Below are positions 16,619 through 24,791 of a DNA stretch of 53,714 nucleotides, one piece after another. Below the pieces are notes generated by a model, which was not told where the DNA came from, did no database searches, and was given only the letters and a program-made list of their open reading frames with translations. The translations under genes and the position numbers were made by a program. Numbering within the stretch: position 1 is the stretch's first letter; each line of letters starts with the position of its first letter. The stretch spans positions 1 to 53,714 of the forward strand of contig JAEZJP010000035.1 in NCBI GenBank assembly GCA_023415715.1. Reading direction: 5' to 3'. The stretch is from Bacillota bacterium. Its GTDB lineage: Bacteria; Bacillota; Clostridia; Christensenellales; Aristaeellaceae.

Positions 16619-18403
16619 TTAGTGCTTGATGGTTATCACGACGCTGGTTTGCATCCCCGGCCTGGAGAGGATGGACACACCGCAGCCCGGGCCATAAATG
16701 CTGATAAGGCGCCGGTGCACGTTCATGATGCCGATGTGCGTACCATCCGCATCCGTAGCGCCGGCCTGAAGCATCTGTCGGATCTGTTCCAGCTTTTCCC
16801 CGTCAAAGCCGACGCCGCTGTCCACGATAATGATATGCACAAGATGGCCTTCCTCCTCCGCACACAGGTGGATGTGGCCGGACTTGATGCCTGAGAAGCC
16901 GTGCTCAATGGCGTTTTCCACCAGGGGCTGGATGATCAGCTTGGGTACCTGGACAGTATGAAGCTCCGGCGGGCAGTCGATGGCATAGGAGATCTGCGGA
17001 TAACGGATCTTCTGCAGCAGGATGTAGTTTTCGATATAATCCAGCTCCTGTGCAAGGGTGACTGTGTCCAGGGGATTGTACACGCTGTAGGTTAGGATCT
17101 TTCCCAGCAGCGTGGTCACCCGGGAGATGGCGGCGGAATCTCCGGTTAAGGCCAGGGCCTTGATGGCCTGGAGGGTATTGTTTAAGAAATGGGGGTTGAT
17201 TTGATGTTGGAGCACCTTGAACTGCTCCCGGGACAGGAGCGCCTGGTTTTCCATGGCCTCGCGGCTCAGGGTCCGGATGCTGGACAGCATATTCTGCGCC
17301 GTGTCCGCCAGCATGCCGATCTCCTTGCTCTTTGTAGGGGCAAAGGCCACATCGGTCTTTCCCGCAGCGATTTCATTGAAGCTGCCTACCAGCTGATTCA
17401 TGGGCCCCATCAGGGATCTGGAGATCAGCAGGGACAGGCCGGCGACCAGGGCGATGGATAGCGTGATCAAAAGCGCTACAAACAGCGTGTTGGCGCCCCG
17501 AAGCGTTTCGATTTCCGTTATGGGCAGGAGACCAAGGATCATCCATCCAGACACCGCCGACTGCTCCTTTACCACCAGGAAGGAATCCCCGGCATACTCC
17601 ATACGCGGCAGGGTAAAGCTTGACGCGCCGGCAGAAAGCTGCGAATCGAAAACCTCCCGTTGCCCTGCGGAAAGCAGCTCCTGCGGAAAATAGACGGCCT
17701 CTGCACCCTGATAGATGGCGAACTGCACGCCCTTTGCCCCGGTTTCTCCTGTTAGGATGGGTGCAAGGCGGATGTCCAACACCAGGCAGGCCATCCGCTC
17801 CATTCCGTACTGGGCAGTGTTGATGATGGGGGTAATGATGGAAACCGTCTGCTCCCCCTTGCCGCTGATCAGGTAAGGCGTGCCGTGCAGCCCTGTGAAA
17901 TGGGAAGTATAGCCGTTTTCCTCAAGAGCGTGGGCAAACCAACCGGCCCGGTTGAAATCATAATCTTTCTTAGGGGAACCACCATAAGCGTACAGACACA
18001 CGCCGCTATTGCCGATGATCATGGCGGTATCGATATTGCCCAGCACGCTCACCTGTTTGATCTTGTCCAGCACATTGCGCTGACGCGTAAGCTCCGCCCC
18101 GTAATCCGGCGCCTGGCCCTCCGACTGGGCGGCTACCGCCTCCAGGATGTCGGCGTCATTGGCGATGATGCGGGAGATATCCTTGAGCTGGGCGAAGTAG
18201 TGGTCCGTCAGCAGAATATGGGACTTCACGATCTGCAGGCAGTAGTCATAGCTCTGCTCACGGAAGCTTTCGATGTTGTAATGCAGGATGATGCTGCCGA
18301 AGGCGACAAACAGCAATGAAAACGCGACAGAAAAATAGTAAATCATCTGACGGCGAAGAGACGCCTTGCGCTTCATTGCTTTTATCAGCCTCATATATTC
18401 CAT
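16619..18403 (-). CDS. Sensor histidine kinase (YesM/LytS class)
   Basis: A 594-residue membrane kinase. TM1 spans about residues 22-42, an extracellular sensor region about 43-304, TM2 about 305-327, then a HAMP linker. The kinase core has the phospho-acceptor box QINPHFLNN with His405, N-box PLVENAIEHG (Asn497), G1 DSGVGF and G2 GIMNVHRRL. The start is uncertain: the ATG at 18403 has no ribosome binding site and lies about 8 bases after the predicted transcription start, whereas the ATG at 18376 has an upstream GAGG, although at 12 bases. First gene of kinase-regulator-SBP. It probably senses a sugar through the lipoprotein. Confidence 0.92.
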   Translation of the reverse strand: MEYMRLIKAMKRKASLRRQMIYYFSVAFSLLFVAFGSIILHYNIESFREQSYDYCLQIVKSHILLTDHYFAQLKDISRIIANDADILEAVAAQSEGQAPDYGAELTRQRNVLDKIKQVSVLGNIDTAMIIGNSGVCLYAYGGSPKKDYDFNRAGWFAHALEENGYTSHFTGLHGTPYLISGKGEQTVSIITPIINTAQYGMERMACLVLDIRLAPILTGETGAKGVQFAIYQGAEAVYFPQELLSAGQREVFDSQLSAGASSFTLPRMEYAGDSFLVVKEQSAVSGWMILGLLPITEIETLRGANTLFVALLITLSIALVAGLSLLISRSLMGPMNQLVGSFNEIAAGKTDVAFAPTKSKEIGMLADTAQNMLSSIRTLSREAMENQALLSREQFKVLQHQINPHFLNNTLQAIKALALTGDSAAISRVTTLLGKILTYSVYNPLDTVTLAQELDYIENYILLQKIRYPQISYAIDCPPELHTVQVPKLIIQPLVENAIEHGFSGIKSGHIHLCAEEEGHLVHIIIVDSGVGFDGEKLEQIRQMLQAGATDADGTHIGIMNVHRRLISIYGPGCGVSILSRPGMQTSVVITIKH

Positions 18404-18417
18404 TATTTTCTGTCAGC

Positions 18418-18446
18418 ATCATATCACGTTTTCGCGGCGGATTCAA
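18418..18446 (-). promoter_or_regulatory. Sigma-A-like promoter of the sensor operon
   Basis: Minus strand: TTGAAT (18446-18441), a spacer of exactly 17 bases, then TATGAT (18423-18418). The predicted start near 18411 leaves almost no leader before the 18403 ATG, which favours one of the internal starts of the kinase. Confidence 0.65.
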
Positions 18447-18519
18447 CTTGGCAATGCGTTGCACACGCACAAGCCGTAGCCTGGCGGTAAAAGACAGTAA
18501 TAAAGTGATAGGTTTGCGT

Positions 18520-18552
18520 ATGCTTGTTGCTTTTCAACAAGCATTCTTTTTC
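18520..18552 (+). terminator. Hairpin with T-run in the leader of the transporter SBP gene
   Basis: A perfect 9-bp stem (18520-18528 with 18536-18544), a 7-base loop, then TCTTTTTC. It has terminator form but sits about 50 bases upstream of the SBP start, between divergent operons. It may be an attenuator, or may end stray transcription entering from the left. Confidence 0.5.
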
Positions 18553-18595
18553 TTAAAATGTTTATAAAGCTCAAAACTATAGGAGGGAATGTGAA

Positions 18596-19858
18596 ATGAA
18601 TAGGAAGTCGCTTTTGTCCATGCTTGCGGTTGTGCTGTGCATGACGATGCTGTTTGGCATCGCTAACATCGCCGTCGCCGAGGGAAGCAATGTCGTCAAG
18701 CTGCGCTTCATGGGTTACAATGCGGAATCCAGTCGCGCTACGTATCTAAAGTACCTGGCCGACAACCTGCCCGGCATCGAAATTTCCTTCGAGTTTGTAT
18801 CGCTGGATAGCTTCAATAGCATCCTGAACAACCAGTTGGAAGCCGGGAACGGTCCCGACATCATGGAACTTGGCGGCGAGACCAAGCTTATGGCAAGCGC
18901 GGGCAGACTGCTCGATTTGAGCAACGAAGCTTTTGTTGCCAAGTATGCCCAAGCCGGCTTGAACACGTACACATGGGAAGGCAAAGTATACGGTACGCCC
19001 CTGCAATCTTGGTATGAGGGTATCTTCTACAACAAGAAGATTTTCAGCGACAATGGTATCAGCATTCCCAAGACGCTGGATGCGTTTATCCAAGTGCACA
19101 AGGATTTGGCCGCCAAGGGTATCAAACCCCAGACCATGGGCGCTTCTTCCTGGGAACCGATGATGAAACAAAGCATCGGCGTTGTCAACAATATGTTCAA
19201 TTCTGACCCCGCCAATAAGGGCTTCGATGCGAAGTTCAATGCGGGCGAAGCATCCTTGGCCGAAGCTTGGCTTCCGGCAGTGACCGAGTGGTCCAAGGTC
19301 ATCACTGAAGGTTGCCTGACCCCCGATATGCTCGGCATGAGCTATGACCAGGCACTGGCAGAATTCGCCTCCGGTGCTGCTGCCATGTGGGAGAGCGGTC
19401 CGTGGGCGCAAAGTGCATTGCTTCAAGCCAATCCTGATTTGGATTTTGGCATGTTCCCGATTCCTGGTCCAACCGAAGGCGACGGCTGGTTGGTTGGCGG
19501 CCCCGGTTCTGCTCTGGCAATAAATGCGAAGTCCGAGCACATCGCGGAAGCGTTAAAGGTGCTTGAACTCACCGCTACGCCGGAAGCACAAGCCGCACTT
19601 GTAAAGGACAATCCCGGCAGCTCCTACTTGATTGGCACAAAAGTTGATTTGGGACCCATCTACGCGGATTGCGCAGATGCATTCGCAGCAGGCAATGTGT
19701 ACGCCCCTTGGGTCGCCGTATGGGATTTCGGCAACCCCATCGTGGAGGGCTACGGCAAGGCATTGCAGGAAGTGCTCTCCGGCACCAAGACAGTCGCGGA
19801 AGCTTTGGCTGATGCTGATGCTATCAACGATACAATGCGCGCAGAAGTCAAGAAATAA
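18596..19858 (+). CDS. Sugar ABC importer solute-binding protein (family 1)
   Basis: A 420-residue exported protein with signal peptide (MNRKSLLSMLAVVLCMTMLF, cleavage likely after IAVA); no lipobox at the cleavage site. GGAGGGAATG precedes the ATG. It shares the ELGGETKLM, GTPLQSWYEG and SWEPMMKQSIG blocks with the lipoprotein SBP at 13733-15019, and ends in PWVAVWDFGNPIVEGYGKAL. First gene of an operon with two permeases, a GH127 enzyme and two DUF4832 proteins, which suggests an arabinose-containing oligosaccharide as ligand. A strong hairpin follows the stop codon, so the SBP is probably made in excess over the permeases. Confidence 0.93.
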   Translation: MNRKSLLSMLAVVLCMTMLFGIANIAVAEGSNVVKLRFMGYNAESSRATYLKYLADNLPGIEISFEFVSLDSFNSILNNQLEAGNGPDIMELGGETKLMASAGRLLDLSNEAFVAKYAQAGLNTYTWEGKVYGTPLQSWYEGIFYNKKIFSDNGISIPKTLDAFIQVHKDLAAKGIKPQTMGASSWEPMMKQSIGVVNNMFNSDPANKGFDAKFNAGEASLAEAWLPAVTEWSKVITEGCLTPDMLGMSYDQALAEFASGAAAMWESGPWAQSALLQANPDLDFGMFPIPGPTEGDGWLVGGPGSALAINAKSEHIAEALKVLELTATPEAQAALVKDNPGSSYLIGTKVDLGPIYADCADAFAAGNVYAPWVAVWDFGNPIVEGYGKALQEVLSGTKTVAEALADADAINDTMRAEVKK

Positions 19859-19889
19859 GCTTTAGCCAGAGTTATTGTTTAAGGCATAG

Positions 19890-19935
19890 GAAGGGCCGCA
19901 GCAAACCACGAAATTTTGCGGCGGCCCTTCTTTTC
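19890..19935 (+). terminator. Intercistronic hairpin/partial terminator between SBP and permease
   Basis: A 16-bp stem with one mismatch (19890-19905 with 19915-19930), a 9-base loop and a TTTTC tail. It lies between the SBP stop and the permease start of one operon, the standard place for a stabilising or attenuating stem that lets the SBP outnumber the membrane subunits. Confidence 0.8.
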
Positions 19936-19966
19936 AGTAACAAACGCAATAAGGGGAAGTGACGGC

Positions 19967-20848
19967 ATGCATACCAAACAGAAAGAGCGAACGCTGATAT
20001 TGATGGCACTCCCCGCATTCATCGGCTTTATGACCTTTTTTATCGTTCCGGCGGTAATGAGCTTTGGATACAGCCTCACCAATTGGTCGGTATACAAACC
20101 CGATATCAGCTTTGTGGGTTTCAAAAATTTCGTAACGCTTTTTTCGGACAAAAAAATCATGGCGGCCATTGAGCATTCGATTCGCTACGCACTTCTCATT
20201 ACTATAATACAAAACGCATTGGCTATTCTTTTTGCCGTATGGCTCAACAAAAAAAGCGCTATGGCGAAAGTGCTTAAGTCTGTCTTCTTTTTGCCGGCGG
20301 TATTCAGCATACTAATTGTCGGACATTTATTCAAGTATATCATGACCTCCGCTCCCTCGGGCCTGCTTAATAATATCATACGTCTCTTTGGGGGTTCATC
20401 GGTCAACTGGATTGGCGACCCTACCCTCGCACTCTATTCGGTCCTGTTCTGCCAGGTGTGGCAGTGGACAGGCTGGGCGATGGTCATTTACACAGCGAAC
20501 ATAAAGAGCATTGATGCCAGTCTCTTTGAAGCCGCAATTATTGATGGTGCAAGCCGAACACAGATATTTTGGCGGGTTACATTACCGCTGTTGTATCCTG
20601 CCACATCTTTCAATGTACTGATGAGCCTTATAGGCGGTCTTAAAATGTTTGATGCAGTTTTTGCCATGACCAAGGGTGGCCCCGGGTATGCCAGCGAAAC
20701 CATCATGACCACCATGATCAGTACGGGCTTTAATGTAGGTCGTAATGCGTACGCATGTGCCTTTGCCATGGTTTTCTTTGTGCTGGTATTTGTGATGAGC
20801 AGAGCTGTCACCTTTGTTCTTAACAAATGGGAGGCGGCGATTACGTGA
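19967..20848 (+). CDS. Sugar ABC importer permease 1 (MalF/UgpA type)
   Basis: A 293-residue membrane protein of about six helices. The ATG at 19967 has AAGGGGAAG upstream; the earlier in-frame start falls inside the intercistronic hairpin. The EAA loop, which docks the ATPase, reads EAAIIDGASRTQIFWRVTLP. The next gene overlaps by 4 bases. It works with the SBP upstream and permease 2; the ATPase must come from elsewhere. Confidence 0.93.
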   Translation: MHTKQKERTLILMALPAFIGFMTFFIVPAVMSFGYSLTNWSVYKPDISFVGFKNFVTLFSDKKIMAAIEHSIRYALLITIIQNALAILFAVWLNKKSAMAKVLKSVFFLPAVFSILIVGHLFKYIMTSAPSGLLNNIIRLFGGSSVNWIGDPTLALYSVLFCQVWQWTGWAMVIYTANIKSIDASLFEAAIIDGASRTQIFWRVTLPLLYPATSFNVLMSLIGGLKMFDAVFAMTKGGPGYASETIMTTMISTGFNVGRNAYACAFAMVFFVLVFVMSRAVTFVLNKWEAAIT

Positions 20849-21672
20849 TCAGAAAAGTGAAAAACGGTGCTCTGAACATTCTTTTTACAGTGATTGGCGC
20901 TTGCATGCTGGTGCCCATCTATTATCTGCTCGTAACCACCTTCAAAACCCCGGAGGAAGCCACCCTAAGCCCGCTTGGGCTTCCCGCCCATTTTACACTT
21001 GATAACTATATAAGTGCGCTGGCGGCTATGAATTTTGCGCGCGCGCTGAAAAATAACCTGTTCATTTTGTTCTTTGCGGTATTGTTTCTGGTTCTCTTTT
21101 CGTCCATGGCGGCCTACGCAATTGTCAAAGGGAAAAGTAGATACACCAAGATGCTGTTTCCGATATTCATGGTGGGGCTCATCATTCCATTTCAAATCAC
21201 GATTATTCCGCTGTACAAGATTGTGATTGGGATGGGGCTGATGAATACGCTGCCCGGCGTAGTCGTCATTGACGTTTTTTGTATCAATCTGTCCCTCTCC
21301 ATTTTTTTGTTCAAGGGCTTTATCCATACCATCCCGGTTGAAATGGAAGAAGCTGCGGCCATCGACGGTTGCGGCGTGTTCAAAACATACAGGGTGATTA
21401 TTATGCCCTTGTTGCGTCCCATTATTGCGACCGTAGGCATTCTGGATGCATTGGCGGTTTGGAATGATTTTATGACACCATTGCTCTTTTTGCAATCGCC
21501 GGAAAAAGGTGTGCTATTGCAGGAAGTTCATAAGAATGTCGGACCCTTTTCCATCAACTGGACCGCCTTTTTCCCCATGATGGTTCTCTCTGTGCTTCCA
21601 ATGGTCATTGTATATCTCCTGTTACAGAAATACATTATTGAAGGCGTAGTCGCAGGTGCAGTGAAGGGATGA
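20845..21672 (+). CDS. Sugar ABC importer permease 2 (MalG/UgpE type)
   Basis: A 275-residue membrane protein. The GTG at 20845 overlaps the stop of permease 1 (GTGA) and has GGGAGGCGG upstream; a slightly earlier start is open but less natural. About six helices; the EAA loop reads EEAAAIDGCGVFKTYRVIIMP. The N-terminal YYLLVTTFKTPEEA is typical of the MalG-type partner. It is followed after 31 bases by the GH127 gene. Confidence 0.93.
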   Translation: MIRKVKNGALNILFTVIGACMLVPIYYLLVTTFKTPEEATLSPLGLPAHFTLDNYISALAAMNFARALKNNLFILFFAVLFLVLFSSMAAYAIVKGKSRYTKMLFPIFMVGLIIPFQITIIPLYKIVIGMGLMNTLPGVVVIDVFCINLSLSIFLFKGFIHTIPVEMEEAAAIDGCGVFKTYRVIIMPLLRPIIATVGILDALAVWNDFMTPLLFLQSPEKGVLLQEVHKNVGPFSINWTAFFPMMVLSVLPMVIVYLLLQKYIIEGVVAGAVKG

Positions 21673-21703
21673 CTGCAGAACCTATTCAGAAAGGGGAATG
21701 ATC

Positions 21704-23425
21704 ATGAGGAACATTGCTTTTTCGGATATTCGGATGCGGGGTGACCTGGCCGTCCGATCGGGTTTAAATTATGCTCGCCTGGAAGGGGACTGGTATCGCC
21801 CTGACGAGGTGTTCAAGGCGGACTCCCACGGCTGGCCGGGCGATTGGGAAGGGCGCGTGGTATTGGCATTGACGCTGCTTGAGCAAAGCACACATCGCCC
21901 CAGCGCGTATCTGGAAGAAATTCTCCGCCTCATTCCTTCGCACATCAACGAGCGCGGCTATTTCGGGCAGATACTGCCGCCCAATACTTTTGACGAGCAG
22001 CACTTCGGCGGGCATAGCTGGATGCTGCGCGGTTTGTCAGAGTACTACATCTACAAGCGCAAGCCTGAAACGCTGGCTGCCTTGCGCCGCATGGTGGATG
22101 GCTTTTTAATGCCCGCAAAGGGCGCATTCGCGCAGTATCCCATTGAGCCTGTCGTTCGCTTTGAAAAACAGGGCGTGTGGATTCTTTCCAAACTGCAAAC
22201 CAAGACGCGCCACCATGCCGAGACATCGGACGCGGGTTGTGTGTTCATTATGATTGATGGCGCCAGCGCAGTGTATGAGATTGACCCGAAGCCGCAGTTG
22301 CGCGAACTGATTGATGAAATGATTACCCGCTTTATGGAGATGGATTTGGAAGCGCTGCACATTCAGACCCACGCCACATTAAGCGCGGCACGCGGCATCC
22401 TTCGGATGTACGAACTGACAGGCGAACAGAAATATCTCGACATGGCGGCAGCACGATATGCCCTATACCGTAAAGCCGCATGGACGGAAGGCTACGGTAA
22501 CTACAATTGGTTTGGCGCGCCGCGCTGGACGGAGCCTTGTGCGATAGTGGATTCGCTCATCGTTGCGACGATGCTGTGGAAGCACTTAAAGGATGAAGAA
22601 TACCTGCATGATGCGCATTTGATTTATTACAATGCGCTGTCCCACAGCAACCGCATCAACGGTTCTTTTGGCAGTGACCGCTGCTGCGGCGCACGCGATG
22701 CCGAGGAAACCCTTTTCCTATCGCCTATCAATTATGAAACCTACTGGTGCTGCACCATGCGAGGCGGCGAGGGCTTCTCCCGCGCCATCGCGTACAGTTT
22801 TTTCATGGACGGAAATACCATTTACGTGCCGCAGTACAATTCATGTGAGGCAAATGTGACCGTAGACGCAGGAAGTTTGTCCCTCATCGTGGAGACCGGG
22901 TATCCTTATCAAGAGACGACGCGGATGACCGTAACGGCTGCCGCGCTTACGGCTCCTGTTACCCTCAAGCTCTTTGTGCCCCACTGGACGCATGATGTGA
23001 ACCTGACGCTTAATGGTAAAGATCTGCCCGTTCAAACGGAAGGCGGCTTTGCGAAAGTTTCCGGGATACTGCACGCGGGGGATGTGATTACCCTTACCAT
23101 GCCCATGTCCGTGCGGACAGAGGATGCAGCCAACACAAACAGCGTGCGCGGGTATCACAAGTTTGCCTATGGCCCCATGCTGCTGGGGCTTCCCGTCAAG
23201 GTAGCCGACAATTCTTTGGAAGGCAACCGCTTTGAGAACTATGCGGAAAGCCGCTTCAAGGCGGCAAATGTGGTTGTTTTACCGCATAATGCATGCATTG
23301 AGCGCACCGCAAATGACGCATTTTCGGTGGTGGGCACGGAACTGACACTCAACACGCTCTGCTCCGTTCGAAATATGACCAAGGAGGACACCATGCGCCA
23401 GGTGTTATTTGCCGATGAAGAATAA
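21704..23425 (+). CDS. GH127-family beta-L-arabinofuranosidase-like enzyme
   Basis: A 573-residue protein without signal peptide. The ATG at 21704 is preferred because AAGGGG is then 8 bases away; the ATG at 21698 is too close. The family (former DUF1680) contains HypBA1, whose zinc site uses Glu, Cys and a Cys-Cys pair with one Cys as nucleophile. The same pattern is visible here as Glu277-Pro-Cys279 in RWTEPCAIVDSL and Cys349-Cys350 in YWCCTMRGGEG. The protein is shorter than HypBA1 (658 residues). A cytoplasmic exo-enzyme acting on imported beta-arabino-oligosaccharides fits the operon; the exact linkage is inference. Confidence 0.87.
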   Translation: MRNIAFSDIRMRGDLAVRSGLNYARLEGDWYRPDEVFKADSHGWPGDWEGRVVLALTLLEQSTHRPSAYLEEILRLIPSHINERGYFGQILPPNTFDEQHFGGHSWMLRGLSEYYIYKRKPETLAALRRMVDGFLMPAKGAFAQYPIEPVVRFEKQGVWILSKLQTKTRHHAETSDAGCVFIMIDGASAVYEIDPKPQLRELIDEMITRFMEMDLEALHIQTHATLSAARGILRMYELTGEQKYLDMAAARYALYRKAAWTEGYGNYNWFGAPRWTEPCAIVDSLIVATMLWKHLKDEEYLHDAHLIYYNALSHSNRINGSFGSDRCCGARDAEETLFLSPINYETYWCCTMRGGEGFSRAIAYSFFMDGNTIYVPQYNSCEANVTVDAGSLSLIVETGYPYQETTRMTVTAAALTAPVTLKLFVPHWTHDVNLTLNGKDLPVQTEGGFAKVSGILHAGDVITLTMPMSVRTEDAANTNSVRGYHKFAYGPMLLGLPVKVADNSLEGNRFENYAESRFKAANVVVLPHNACIERTANDAFSVVGTELTLNTLCSVRNMTKEDTMRQVLFADEE

Positions 23426-24779
23426 CGATATACCCAATCAGGTTACGGTTGCTTTGTTAGAAACCCCGGAGGCTTTTCCCAATCCAATGAAGGGTTTTCG
23501 CCCCTCCCGTTATATGCGGGAGAAGGGATTTTCGCAAGGGGAGTATGTAACCATCTTCAAGCACTACATTCGGTATACCGATTTGGAAGTTCATGCGCAG
23601 GACTCTGCCCAAAAGATCATCGACTGGAGCAACGCTGCCTGGGCGGGAATCGAAAAAAACAATTTAAAGGTCATCCCGCGTGTGGTGCTCGCATATCCCA
23701 TTAACAGGGATAGCCCTGATGAGCTATTTTGGCCGTCAGGGCTTGATACAAGTGACCCGGTCGGGAAATGGCTGACAGATGCTTTTATGGACAGGATAGT
23801 TGCATTCATTGCCAAGTTGGGCGAAGCATGGGACAATGATACACGTGTGTCGGCGGTGGAAATGGGGCTATGGGGCAGATGGGGCGAGCACCACATATGG
23901 CCCATGAAGCTGCCCGATGGCACGCAGCACATTCCACCTGAGGCTCAAAAGCGGATGGGAGCTGCCTTTACAAAGGCATTCCACAACAAAAAAGTGATGA
24001 TTCGCTATCCTGAAACCTTTTTGGATTGTTCCTTCGGCTATTACTGGGATTCCTTTGCTCTGCCTGAAGAAAACCACTTTGGACAGGCGATTATAAAGCG
24101 GCGAAACTGGCACACTGAGATGATTTCAGGCGAGGTTGCTTACGATTGGGGCGACCAAAGCAATCTGGGGGGCACACCCAATGGCACCTTGGTAAGCGAC
24201 TCCCACACGGATTTTGTAATAGACTGGATCCGGCGAACCCACGCCTCCAGCCTTGGCTGGATCGCGCAGTACCAGGAAGGCTCTGATGTGGCCGCCAACG
24301 CGGCACGTATGCAAAAAGCCATGGGCTATCGGTTCGTCATTCGCAAGGCTGCCTATTCGGATACTGTGGAATCGGGCGGGATGCTTGCCTTATCCTTTGA
24401 GGTGGAGAATGTTGGCGCCGCACCCTTCTACTACCCTTGGCAGGTGGAAGTGAACCTGCTTGATATGGAGCACAAGCCTGTTTGGAGCGCTTCGATGCAG
24501 GAGGACATCCGAAAATGGTATCCTGGCTGCGTCTACACCGTGAGCGGTACTTTCACACTGCCTAATGATCTTATGAACGGACAATATATTCTTGCATTAA
24601 CAGTGCTTGATCCTGCGGGCAATCATCCTGCTTTGCGCTTTGCAAATATCAACTACTATAACGGCGGTTTTACACCGCTGGGTGTGGTAGGTATTGGGCA
24701 ATTGCCATTAGCCCTGGATATCGCACCTTTTGACAGCTTATATCATGACAGGAGTTTATGCTACACGATGGAAAAGTAA
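23415..24779 (+). CDS. DUF4832-family protein, cytoplasmic form
   Basis: A 454-residue protein whose ATG at 23415 overlaps the end of the GH127 gene by 11 bases. It has no signal peptide. The layout fits a TIM-barrel-like N-terminal part (NPMKGFRPSRY at the start, KVIPRVVLAYP, AVEMGLWGRWGEHH with candidate catalytic acids near residue 160) and a C-terminal beta-sandwich (LSFEVENVGAAPFYYPWQVE). DUF4832 proteins are regarded as probable glycosidases, but I know of no settled activity. Strongly similar along its whole length to the next gene, which is exported. Confidence 0.8.
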   Translation: MKNNDIPNQVTVALLETPEAFPNPMKGFRPSRYMREKGFSQGEYVTIFKHYIRYTDLEVHAQDSAQKIIDWSNAAWAGIEKNNLKVIPRVVLAYPINRDSPDELFWPSGLDTSDPVGKWLTDAFMDRIVAFIAKLGEAWDNDTRVSAVEMGLWGRWGEHHIWPMKLPDGTQHIPPEAQKRMGAAFTKAFHNKKVMIRYPETFLDCSFGYYWDSFALPEENHFGQAIIKRRNWHTEMISGEVAYDWGDQSNLGGTPNGTLVSDSHTDFVIDWIRRTHASSLGWIAQYQEGSDVAANAARMQKAMGYRFVIRKAAYSDTVESGGMLALSFEVENVGAAPFYYPWQVEVNLLDMEHKPVWSASMQEDIRKWYPGCVYTVSGTFTLPNDLMNGQYILALTVLDPAGNHPALRFANINYYNGGFTPLGVVGIGQLPLALDIAPFDSLYHDRSLCYTMEK

Positions 24780-24791
24780 GGAGGGGGTTTC

